A stretch of DNA of 64,000 nucleotides, from the NCBI GenBank assembly GCA_009767595.1, contig VSDK01012623.1:171798-235797 (forward strand). The letters run 5' to 3'. Positions 42,911 to 52,850 of the stretch are shown here, piece by piece. Positions within the stretch are counted from its first letter, which is position 1. Each line of letters starts with the position of its first letter. The DNA comes from Symbiodinium kawagutii. Its lineage: Eukaryota > Sar > Dinophyceae > Suessiales > Symbiodiniaceae. Made by a program: the position numbers and the translations under genes. A model generated the notes under the pieces. That model made no database searches. It was not told the DNA's origin and saw only the letters and a list, made by a program, of their open reading frames with translations.

Positions 42911-44247
42911 GGGCAGGGCACCAAGGCTTGGACATGTGGGAGGTACATGGGGTGGTGGCATGGTAAACTGGCTGCATAAGATCCATAAGTTATCAGAAGT
43001 CTTCAGGATTTGTATCCCTGAAACGGACACGAGCATCAGAGTTCTTCACTGATTCTTCAGATTGCATCGCGCTGATGTCATTTTATCCCCTGAAACGGAC
43101 ATCACATCTCACAGCTCTTCACAATTCTTCCGATGTCATTTTGACAGTCAAACTACTCACAACATTTCACAGTGCCAAAGCTCTTCACAACACCATTTGT
43201 ACACTGAACAACTGTCATCATACACTTATTGATGCCAGACCAGCACTTCTCGCAGCACAGCTTTTGCACAGAATCCTTGTGCACATTCACAAATTAAAGT
43301 GATCCAAAAAATAGGAAAAGCATGGAAAAGCTATTAAAAGCCAAAGGCGGTTTTGAAAGTGGACCGGGAGTGCCATTGCCAAGGTAGCCCAGTCAAGCTC
43401 CAAGTTTCTTGTTGTTCCCAGCGAGGCAGCCTGCGCGAGCTCACATTGCTACCACTGACTCGCAGCTTCACGGAGTTCCAAGTCGTGCTCAGTGTTTGGC
43501 GGCTGCGCTGCCAAAGTAAGCAGCGCTCCGCTGCAGTAGCACTGACCCGAGGTAGTGACCTCATTGGGCAGCGGAAAAGTCAGCGAGAGAGTGAAGCAAT
43601 GAATGCTTTTGTAGTTCATATAATTATGTATTTTTATATATGTAATTGCATTGGTATATCTCTTTTTGTTTATACTGTTTATGAATTTTTATATATATAT
43701 ATACACATAATCATGTGCTTATGTGCTTGGTGTTTTGCCTATTGTCATGAAATGCTGGCAACCCATGAATCCGTGATAGAAGTTTGATGCCTGAAGCCGC
43801 TGTCGGTGTCTTGATATGTCGCCGCTGAGGTCTCCAGTCATCTTCAATATGAGTAGGGGAAGAATAGATAATTTAGAAACATTTCTAGAAGAGGAGGGAG
43901 AATTTAGTAATATTTGGAAGAGTGAATTGAAAATAGAGAATTTTAAAGATTGAATTCAGAGTAGAAGATGAAGATGCGATTCTCCAATGTTCTTCTGGTC
44001 GCCGGAGGAGTTTGATGACCTTTGCTGCGCTGCCTTCTGGACACGTCGTGAATACGTGATGGACTGCGGGCTGCAGCGCCGTTGATCACAGCTTGAAAGC
44101 ATCAGAGGTATTCTCGAAATCCAAAAACATCAAAAAATCACTGATATGATTTGCTTTATCTCGGGAAATCACTCATTTTCATGGCGATATGTTCTTTGGT
44201 AGCAGTTTTTGGTGGTAAGCTGCATCTAACATTATGAATTCATCATG
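42911..44247. other. Sequence downstream of the RCC1-like gene
   Basis: I do not recognise a gene. An open + strand frame at 43360-43600 (…RELTLLPLTRSFTEFQVVLS…) is the complement of an equally open minus frame and matches no family. A TA-rich patch lies at 43690-43710. Confidence 0.35.
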
Positions 44248-44248
44248 T

Positions 44249-44405
44249 CACCACTGACCGTTGAACTGCGCAGCAGCCAGGAGCAGCACTTTCGACAAAG
44301 CGGCCGTGTGAGCAAAGGTGGCGAAGGTGTTCAACTGGAGAGGCGTCGGATTCGCCGCCTTCTGCGTGAGACACGCCTCTGTGAGAAAGTCCTGTGAGAG
44401 GTAAA
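44249..44405 (-). CDS. Minus-strand exon-like segment, helical
   Basis: The minus strand reads LTEACLTQKAANPTPLQLNT…AHTAALSKVLLLAAAQFNGQ, Ala/Leu-rich and free of stops. It may belong with the segment at 44640-44899 to a minus-strand gene resembling the HPR/RAP-type helical repeats. Borders are unresolved. Confidence 0.35.
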
Positions 44406-44639
44406 CTGATTTTTGAACGAGGAAGTGCTGAAAATAAATGAGGTAGAATGATTTATGAATGAGGAAGCGCAGGTAAATCATTTATGTTGAGGAAAATTAT
44501 TTTACCAATTTTAAGGTAATGATTTATTGATTCATGAATTACTTTTTGGCAAACGAACTACCCACATGTGCCAGCATTTGCCCACCAGGTCGCCTGGTCA
44601 TATTAATTTAGTCATAATCAAATTTAATCATTCAACAAA

Positions 44640-44899
44640 ACGATTCAGAAGAATATCCAAATCGTCCAAATCTGAAAGTGCTGCAAGGGCCAAGCGCGAC
44701 GCATGATGTCTATTGATGTCATCCATGCCTTTTCCATGACAAAGTGGGACCGGCTCAAGGGCGGCCATGGCTTTCAGCAAAAGCTGGTCGCCCAAGGGAA
44801 CCTCCAAGGGATCGAGATCCAAAGGTGATCTCAGCAGATCGGGGCAGTTGAACAACGCCATCCTGGAAAGGACAGCGACCTGCGACTCAACTTGCTGAG
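44640..44899 (-). CDS. Minus-strand exon-like segment, helical
   Basis: The minus strand reads QQVESQVAVLSRMALFNCPD… PLGDQLLLKAMAALEPVPLC …LALAALSDLDDLDILLNRFV. Composition and spacing are protein-like, whereas the + frames are broken. It would be the only convincing minus-strand gene piece in the right half of the window. Function unknown. Confidence 0.4.
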
Positions 44900-45179
44900 A
44901 ATGCGATTGGTTAATGGTTAACAATAATAACTGGTTATTGGTTAATCGAAGGAAGTTTAGAAGTCTAACTTCCGACAATATGGACAACTCAGCTAGGGTA
45001 GATCGCCTACGCAGATGTGAGAGAGAAGAGATGTGGGAAAGATGAGAGTGCGAGCACGCCAAAATGTTAGGAAAGTCGCGAAATGCTGTGTTTTGCAAGG
45101 TTTTGTGCATCATGAGGGTCCAGAAGGGTACCTCGCTAAAGCGGCGGGTGCGGACCACTGTGGCGGAAGGTGTGTGCAA

Positions 45180-46065
45180 AAATCGTGCAAAAACCTAGGC
45201 GCGAAGCACATTTGGAAGTCAAAATCGTAAAAACATGTCAGCTCCGGAGCACTTTTGGAAGTTGCAACTTGCAAAATCGTTAAAAAAAACCTAGGCGCGA
45301 AGCACATTTGGAAGTCAAAATCGTAAAAACATGTCAGCACCGGAGCACTTTTGGAAGTTGCAACTTGCAAAATCGTAAAAAAACCTCGGCGCGAAGCACA
45401 TTTGGAAGTCAAAATCGTAAAAACACTGCATGCTCGGAGCACTTTTAGACGATTGACCGTTCAAAATCTTTAAAAAACTTAGGCGCGAAGCACATTTGGA
45501 AGTCAAAATCGTAAAAACACTACATGCTCGGACCACTTTTGATGACTCATGATTCTCAAAACTGGCACGCTGCCTGCGCGCGAAGCAAATTTCTAAGATA
45601 AAATCTTGTACCAAAATAAAAACTGCAATTTTACTAGCGTTTCGGGCCACTTTTCGGAGATGTCATATGATCATGAAAATTGGCACGCCGCCTGCGCGCG
45701 AAGCACATTCTCAACTCCGAAGTCGCAAAAACTCGTGGTTTTTAACAAGTTTTGAAAGTTGCATGTCCGAAAAAGTGCACGCGGCCAGGGCGAGAAGCAC
45801 ATTTTGAAGCAAATGTGTCAAAACACAGCACGTTTTGACACTTTCGGAACACAGGAGACAAAAGTCGGAAAACACTTGCGTTTCGCGTCACTTTTCGTGA
45901 TTTATGTGGCCAAAATGTGCACAACGCTTGCGCGCCAAGCACATTTGCAGGTCAAAAGTAGCAAAACACTTGATGATCGGAACACCTTTGCAAGGTCCAA
46001 TTATCAAAAGTGGCCAAACACCTAGATGCAAAACACTTCATGATCGAAGCACATTTGGAAGGTAA
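45180..46065. repeat. Decaying ~95-bp tandem array
   Basis: The marker GCGAAGCACATTTGGAAGTC recurs near 45200, 45297, 45392 and 45485 (period 93-97 bp). The first two units are almost identical over their full length. Related markers (GCGCGAAGCAAATTT, GCGCGAAGCACATTCTC, GCGAGAAGCACATTTTG, GCGCCAAGCACATTTGC) follow at ~45578, 45697, 45790 and 45933 with growing divergence and spacing. There is no coding capacity. Confidence 0.85.
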
Positions 46066-46650
46066 ATGAATAGATAGACGAAAGATGGCTAGACAAAGAG
46101 GTAGCCAGATAGATCGACAAGTCGATAGTCAGATCGATGGGTGGCTAGATGGATAGTCAGATACATAGATGCATCGATGGATGAATAGATGGATCGATAG
46201 ATGGATAGATAGATAGATAGATAGAATAGCTAGAATAGATAGATGGAATAGACAGACAATTGGATAGCCAGATTCAGATGGCTAGACGGGTCGATAGATA
46301 GACAGATAGGTCGACGAAACGAGAGTCAGATAGAAAAGTAGATAGATAGTCAGGTAGAAAGACAGAAAGATAGACAGATGGACACATAGATGATCAGACA
46401 AATAATTCGGTAGATAGATAGACAGATAGATAGATAGGCAGATAGATAAATAGATAGATGGACAGGTAGATAGATAGATACATAGACAGAAAGATGACGA
46501 GATAGATAGTGAGGTAGATAGAAAGACAAGTACATAGGCAGATAGATAAACGAATAGATCATCAGATAGATAGATAGATAGACAGTCAGACAGACAGAAA
46601 GAAAACTGATCCACTGATAGAAAGATAGCTAGACAGATAGGCTGCCAGTC
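46066..46650. repeat. Imperfect GATA/GACA tetranucleotide repeat
   Basis: About 580 bp of AGATAGATAGAC-type repeats with GACAGA, GGATAGATC and GAAAGA variants. The Tyr/Leu/Ser-rich minus frames are artefacts. Confidence 0.9.
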
Positions 46651-46854
46651 AAGTGGCCAGATCGATGCTCACATTGGTAGGAAGTCAGGCCCAAGTGATG
46701 TTCAGTTCTCGGATCCCTCGGACAATCAATCGTCGCAACCACAACTGCACACTCCTATAGTGCTCCTATCTTGGAAACTTCCGCCACCGCCTTGTGCGGT
46801 ACTACTGGTAATAGGGGATAACAACTAGCAACTATAGGGGATATACCAGCTATA

Positions 46855-46969
46855 TATGGCTACGGGTCAAGCAGTTAATCCACCAACGAATGGGGAATTT
46901 CCACCGACAATAATGGGGATGGCTAACAGGGGGGAACCAGGGGTACAGGGTTTTGAGCCACAGCCATAT
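46855..46969. mobile_element. MITE family B, copy 9
   Basis: ATATGGCTACGGGTCAAGCAG to GGTTTTGAGCCACAGCCATAT, full length, 200 bp upstream of the first HPR exon. Confidence 0.85.
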
Positions 46970-47168
46970 TGCCATTGCCATGTCACATTGCCATGAATCT
47001 CGACACTCACATGGCCATAACTTGATGAGTGATATTGACCCAGCATTCACCACTGTATTCACAACTGTATCCACCATTGACCCACTGTTTTCACCATGGT
47101 TGACCGGTGACCCTTGTAACATTTCACCTTCATGCTACGTTTCTTTGAGGCGATATCTTGTATGCCAG

Positions 47169-49858
47169 GAGTGCTGAAGAGATCCTGGTGCTGCTGAACG
47201 ATGAAGTTGAAGCCTTCGATTTGGTGAATCTCGTCACAGCCCTGCATCGCATTGCGAAGACCGGGTCACGGTACTCCAACGATCCGCGCTTGTGAAGACT
47301 TTTGGACAAGGCGCCGGCAGGATGCGACGACAAAGGCAACAAAGGTGTGCTTCTCTTAATCCTTGGGATTTTTTGGTTTATCAATTGAAGATGAAGGGAT
47401 TGATTGATTTTGATAATCATCAAAGAATTCCGACATTGGATTATCAGGTGTTCTCTCACAAGATGCAGTGATTTCAAATAGCACCATGGAAGTTCGTTCA
47501 CACCCATGAGGTGCGCACCTTCTTGGCTGACTCGAGCTTACCCCGGGCCCGCCCTCGGCACATTGCCAACGCTTTCTGGTCTTTTTCTCAGCTTCAAAAA
47601 GCAGATGCTCCGTTGCTGGATCTGTTGGCATTTGTGGCACTTGAGACCATCGACAGCTTCGAAGCCCAAAGTTTGGCCAGTTGCACTTGGGCCATGGCCA
47701 AGTTGGTCGATTTCTCCCAGCGTTCAGCGCTTTGGTCGGCCCTGCGGCGGCGATCCATGGCGTTGATCTCGGAGTTTGATGCGCGAGGTCTGTCCAACAC
47801 GGCCTGGGCATGTGCCACGATGCGCCAGACGGATCCGCTGCTACTGGAGGCCCTGGGCCACGTGGCGGTGGCGAAAATGTCGGAGTTCGATGAACAGGCG
47901 CTGTCCACCACCATGTGGGCCTCAGCGAAACTCGTGTGGCACCAGCAGGTGCTTGTTGACGCCATGGTGATGGAGGTGATCCATCGAGATTTGCATCAAC
48001 AGGGTTTGGCCAACATCTCCTGGTCCTGCGCAACCCTGCGCATAGGTGCGGTCCTGAAGGGTGGGTTGAAATGATGTCTTGGCACATTCAGATCTTGCAA
48101 AGGTGGTGCAGGTGAAACAAAGTTCACCGCAACTTGCAAGTGCGGAGGGAATCGATCGTCAGGCAGTGCCAACTGTTGGACTTTTTCAAGTTGACTTCTC
48201 CCAATTTACTCCCCTGAAAGGGCCACACCTTCTTAGTATTGAAGCATCTGATCTGAGTTCCTTCTGCCCATTCGACAGGCGATCCAGCTCTCCTAGCAAC
48301 CTTGACAAGGTAAGCCTCACGAAAGCTCGGAGAATTGCAGCCGCAGCATTTGTCCAACATGGCTTGGGCCTTCGCCAAGATATAGCACATGGACGAGGAA
48401 TTCTTTGACACTGGGCGAAAGGATGGGGAGGGGTTGAGCCCCGCAGTTTGAGACATCCAGAAATGAAGGGGGAGAGAGATGGACTTTGCAACGCGGAACA
48501 GTTCCCACTATACCAACATCGGCAAGCAATTGCCATTTCAGCCCCAGTCATGAGCTATTTCTGGACCTGCCAGAGGCAATGATGAACAGCTGAGGTTGGC
48601 GTTTGCAGCCAGTCCAAGAGGCTTATAGGGCAATTTGGTGCACAAAACCTGGGAAATTTGGCCTGGACATTGGCCAAGCTGTTGATTGAAGATGCTCCAC
48701 TGATGCTGGCCATCTCCGCAATGACCTGCCAGAAGATACGCGCTTGCGGACATCAGGAGATTGGTTTCTTGGCGCTTCAGTTGCCTACACAGGGTTCTTC
48801 CTTGTGCTTAGCCTTGGGGTGTCGTCGGGGGTGGTGGGACCTGCAGAGTGGTACCCCCAAGAGAGCTAAGTCAACTTTTAATTAGGGTAGCTACCAGGCA
48901 AATGGCAGGTGTAACTATAGTTACATGGCTTGTGAACGAGCTTGCAAGTGGGGGTTACCACTCCGAAGCAATTCTGAGCGGCCGGCTCGAGCAGCCGGAA
49001 AAGAAACGCTGGAGGAAGCCTTGAAAAAAAAACTTCTCAACAAACCCAGACGCTTGAAATCTGACCAAAGATGACCACGGCAGCAGCTCAGCTGGAGAAC
49101 CACCGAGGCAACGTCGCCTGGGCCTTCGCCACGTTGGGCCTGCGCAACCTGCCGCTGTTGGAGTCCCTGGCCGCGGAAGCCATGGAGCGCATGGCGCACT
49201 TCAACGTCCAGGGCGTGGCCAACACAGCCTGGGCGTTGGCCAAGGCCAAGGGGCCCTGTGGGTGGGGTGAGTTTCCCTTCAAAATCTGGTGGTTTCAGGT
49301 GGAAATCCGTGGGTTTTCCCATGTTTTCCCCATGTTTCTGGGGAAATCCGATGAGTTTTGGGGCGATGGCTTGGCGGATCTTGGGTGGAGATACCTTGAG
49401 ATATCTTGAGATCCAGGTGGTCCAAGGGTGCCTGGCCAGGTGAGCTACCACAACATGCCCTTCTTCCATCGTGTGGCAACACGTGCGTTGGAGACAATGC
49501 CAGTATGGGATCCTCAGGCCCGGAAGTTCAATCGTGGCCAATGGCTGTTCGAATTGAGATGAGGAACCGAATTATTGACATTCGATCTTGGTAAGAATCG
49601 AAGATCCGATCTATTTGCATAATGATTTTTCACTATTAGCAATCAATCTTTGCATTCAAATCCGATTCACGGCTCGCCGGAGAAGAAAGGATCGAATTGG
49701 GACTGGGACCGGCTCAGGCCATAGCAAACCTGTCTTGGGCGTACGCCACGATTGCTTTCCTACACGAGCCCTTGATGGCTGCTATCTCAGAGCGCGCGGT
49801 GTGCATCATCAGTGAGTTCACTACACAGCATTTGTCCAACAGCAACTTGATCGTCTAA
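47169..49858 (+). CDS. HPR/RAP-type helical-repeat protein, multi-exon
   Basis: Exon-like segments: 47169-47292 (AEEILVLLNDEVEAFDLVNL…VTALHRIAK); ~47482-48050 with four repeats (ETIDSFEAQSLASCTWAMAK, SEFDARGLSNTAWACATM, SEFDEQALSTTMWASAKL, HQQGLANISWSCATL); ~48342-48378 (QHLSNMAWAFAK); ~48640-48800 (GNLAWTLAKLLIEDAPLML); ~49086-49260 (GNVAWAFATLGLR, GVANTAWALAKAKG); ~49715-49858 (AQAIANLSWAYATI). The ~36-residue unit FxxQxLSNTxWAxAxL… matches the RNA-binding helical repeats found with RAP domains in organelle RNA-processing factors, expanded in dinoflagellates. No RAP domain was found. Junctions were not all phased; a TGA at 47293 interrupts the frame after the first segment, which then continues in frame (RLLDKAPAG). 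The gene may have decayed. Confidence 0.6.
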
Positions 49859-49958
49859 GTGGTGGTTTTAAACGTTTCAATTTTCCCAACTGTATTAACA
49901 AATGGTTGGCTGATTGACTTGCGCATCTTGTTCATGGCAGGGGGGGTCAACCGCCAGC
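49859..49958. mobile_element. MITE family C, copy 3
   Basis: GTGGTGGTTTTAAACGTTTC to GGGGGGTCAACCGCCAGCC. It begins immediately after the stop of the last HPR segment. Confidence 0.65.
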
Positions 49959-49959
49959 C

Positions 49960-50618
49960 AGTCATGAAATCATCTTGGACAGAAAAAAAAAACTCATGAC
50001 ACAAGTTCTCCACTTGACACATTTCTTTGGATGATATCGTGACTTGTGCCACTGCCACTGCAGGATTTCTGTTGTCCTGTTTTGCGCGCAGCGTTTGGCC
50101 AAGGTATTTGAGCCTATGCTACTCTGCGCGTAGAGTATGATCCAGATTGTTTGAACGAACCAATGGATATCCAGGAAAAAGCTCCGGCCGGTGCTGTGAG
50201 GGTTGCGAGATATCAGAAAATCTGTCCGTGAAGAAGTTGGTCAGAACCTTTTCTGAATAGTATTTGATGCTATTTGTTTTATGCTTCGCAACATTGTAGA
50301 CATCTACAGGCCAACGAAGATGAAGCACACGCGTGCTTTCTATTTCACAGACTAGTGCGTGATAGCATATGCGTACATGACCGTATATGCGTGCAAGTAT
50401 TACATCGCATAAGAAATTATACGATCCATAGTATGTAATTTTCACATATCCTCTTACATTGTGAGAGGATGGAAATAAGATGCGATACTGCTATATACAC
50501 ATGCTATGATATATATTCCATGAAATATCATGCTATTTGAATATGTACTGCATATTGCTCTTACAAGCATATGCTCTTGGAGCAACTTGCGCTAACATAT
50601 ACAAGAGCAATATAATGC
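49960..50618. other. AT-rich non-coding stretch
   Basis: No gene is recognised. Several ATATGC/GCATAT palindromic motifs occur between 50360 and 50600. Confidence 0.35.
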
Positions 50619-50619
50619 C

Positions 50620-50766
50620 TAGCTGGTGGTTTAAACATTTTTTAATCTTCCCTAGTACTTATTAAGAAATAGTTGGTTGACTAATAATATGTTTCAACTA
50701 TTTGCTAATAAGTACTATTTGATAATACTATTGCTAGTGACAGTTGGGGTTGAAACCACCAACCAG
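50620..50766. mobile_element. MITE family C, copy 4 (long form)
   Basis: CTAGCTGGTGGTTTAAACAT to GGGGTTGAAACCACCAACCAG. An inner palindrome (AGTACTTATTAAGAAATAGTTG … CAACTATTTGCTAATAAGTACT) extends the hairpin. Confidence 0.8.
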
Positions 50767-51318
50767 AATATAATGATACGACAATACGTGCGTGTGCGTG
50801 TGCAGATGGCCAGCTCCTGGGAGGTGCTCGCTGAGCCCTTCCCGATGTGCCTTGCTCCACCGGGGCCACCTGCGTGTGAATGGTCACCTCTTGCAGCTTG
50901 GTGATGAAGGCCTGTGCCACTGGCTCTGGCTGTGGCTCTGGGAGGGAAGAAATGTGAAGAAATAGAAAGTAGATTAATTCATTGAATCATAGCCACATAG
51001 ATAGAAATCTGGATAATTAATTGTAGTGAACCGATTTGAATTAAAGATTTGAAAACATATCTGATCGCCTGTAGCCGAATTCTTGGGGATGACATAGCCG
51101 ATAAATAATTCAGTATCTCAAATATTATCATGTTTCAAAAGTGGCTAGCAGGACGTGAAGGATCAGGCGCAAAAATTGAAAACCCTGAACACCACATCAC
51201 CTTGGGGTTGTACGTATGATGTGTCCGATGCACTGCTCCCAGTATTGTTTCTCCAGCATTTGTCCAACCATGTTGGCAAGCAAACTGCTTGTCCCCAATA
51301 AACCATCATCATCAATGG

Positions 51319-51343
51319 AGCGAGAGAGAGAGAGAGAGAGAGA
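51319..51343. repeat. (GA)n microsatellite
   Basis: Twelve GA units. Confidence 0.9.
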
Positions 51344-51369
51344 GAATGACTAGGAACCACTATCAATAT

Positions 51370-51472
51370 TTGGCTGGTGATTTTAAACATTTTAAATTGT
51401 CCTCAGTATTGCCCAATGGTTCGTTGGTTGACGTGCGCATCGTTTTCATGACGGGGTGGTGAGCACCACCAG
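51370..51472. mobile_element. MITE family C, copy 5
   Basis: TGGCTGGTGATTTTAAACAT to GGGTGGTGAGCACCACC. The interior GGTTGACGTGCGCATCGTTTTCATG is close to that of the copy at 49859 (GATTGACTTGCGCATCTTGTTCATG). Confidence 0.65.
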
Positions 51473-51705
51473 AGATCAACCGCAGATCCCCATCACCAAG
51501 GCCATTATCAGGCCAAGCACTGGAGGCTGCATGTTCATTGCTGCGGGGCTCGCTGGATGACATTTCGAGGTGCACGGTGGTTCGGTTTCGCGTGGCAACT
51601 CGTAGTTCATAGCTTTGCCCCACCTCGAACTCCGGTTGATCAAGAAAAAATGTTGATTGGTGGGAGTTTATACATGGTTGTAATGGGTTCTATGTGATTC
51701 CTATA

Positions 51706-51812
51706 GGGGTGTTTCTCAAAATTTGAGTACCCCCAAATCATCGGTCCATTATTAACCATTTATAGTAATAAGCCAACCATTTTTGGGGTCCGCTATTTTG
51801 AGACACCACCCT
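51706..51812. mobile_element. MITE family A, copy 9
   Basis: GGGGTGTTTCTCAAAATTTGAGTACCCCC to GGGGTCCGCTATTTTGAGACACCACCC. The core is in the CAAATCATC orientation. Confidence 0.85.
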
Positions 51813-51948
51813 GGTTGCACTCATGAGGGCTCCTGGTGAGGCTGAGCGATGCTGCAAAGGAAGCCGCTGCAAATCTCCTGCGCGTCGGCGCACTGGAGAA
51901 AATGCGCTGAGCCGCTGAGCACTTGGATGTGCAGGTTTGAGGTTCGAG

Positions 51949-52147
51949 TTCAACCCCAACCCGAACCCCAAGTTGGGGTTCTAGTTCAACCCTAACCCCG
52001 ACCCCAGGTTCAGGTTCAGGTTCAACCCCAACCCCAACCCCAGGTTGAGGTTCAGGTTCAACCCCAACCCCAACCCTGGGTTGCAGGTTCAAACCTAACC
52101 CTGAGTTCAACCCCAACCCCAACCCTGGGTTGAGGTTCAGCTGGGGT
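51949..52147. repeat. CCCCAAC/GGTTCAG minisatellite
   Basis: Four to five imperfect ~40-bp units of GTTCAACCCCAACCCC…AGGTTGAGGTTCAG. The C-rich half contains CCCTAACCCC and CCCCAACCC, loosely telomere-like. The Val/Glu/Pro-rich minus frame is an artefact. Confidence 0.75.
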
Positions 52148-52310
52148 CAGTTCACCATGGTCAGTTACGCCCCATGTTTGGTAGCTGAACTAACCCCTGG
52201 AAACCAAGGGAAATGTGACCACTTACGAGCTGTGGACATGGCACATCCAAGGATAGGAATCATGGGTTTGGGATGGAAGCTATTGATCAAGCACCGTGGC
52301 TCCTATGGCT

Positions 52311-52464
52311 ATGGTGGATTCTCAAGTTGTAGGGGGAACCCTATATGGTTGGCTCATTACTATACATGGAGAACCGGGGTTTGGCTGGGGCGGAATGGAC
52401 CCGATGGCAATGGAGAGAGAGAGAGAGGATGATTTGGGGTACCCCGATTTTGAGAAACGCCCCT
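52311..52464. mobile_element. MITE family A with internal insertion, copy 10
   Basis: ATGGTGGATTCTCAAGTTGTAGG to GGGGTACCCCGATTTTGAGAAACGCCCC. It is ~45 bp longer than other copies because of extra sequence ending in GAGAGAGAGAGAGG. Confidence 0.75.
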
Positions 52465-52850
52465 ACACGGCACAAATAAGTGTGATTAGTGATTAGTGAT
52501 GGTAGATGGTTTTTTTGCACATGCACACACACCAACGCACAGAGAGCGAGATATACACACATATATACATATATTCATACGCATGTTGTAGATGGAAATG
52601 GCCCAGCTTGACTTTAAAATTGGAAGGCGGCACTCATGCTGGGCACTCCTCCGCGTGAATCAGCATGCCTAGATAGACCAATAGATAGGCTCAGAAAAAG
52701 ACACAAATATCTAGCCCCAAAAATCATCCACTAGTAACCATTGATTTTTATAGTAATAAACCACAGGTCTTCGGGGTCCACCATATTGGTACTATGTAGG
52801 TCCCATGTTTGTATTCTTTCCCGTGCTTTTGTGTGGACGGGATCCTCCAG

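Noticed and set aside
42911..43600. Open frames at 43334-43564 (-) and 43353-43600 (+) as extra RCC1 exons
   Set aside because: Neither strand gives the VQxQL or AFAAIxxDG pattern.
45180..46065. CRISPR-like array
   Set aside because: Units are ~95 bp, wholly repeated and decaying, without separate conserved repeats and unique spacers, in a eukaryotic genome.
46282..46614. Tyr/Leu/Ser-rich minus ORF
   Set aside because: Low-complexity translation of GATA/GACA repeats.
51949..52147. Internal telomere
   Set aside because: Units are ~40 bp with mixed C-rich and G-rich halves, not a run of the expected CCCTAAA heptamer.
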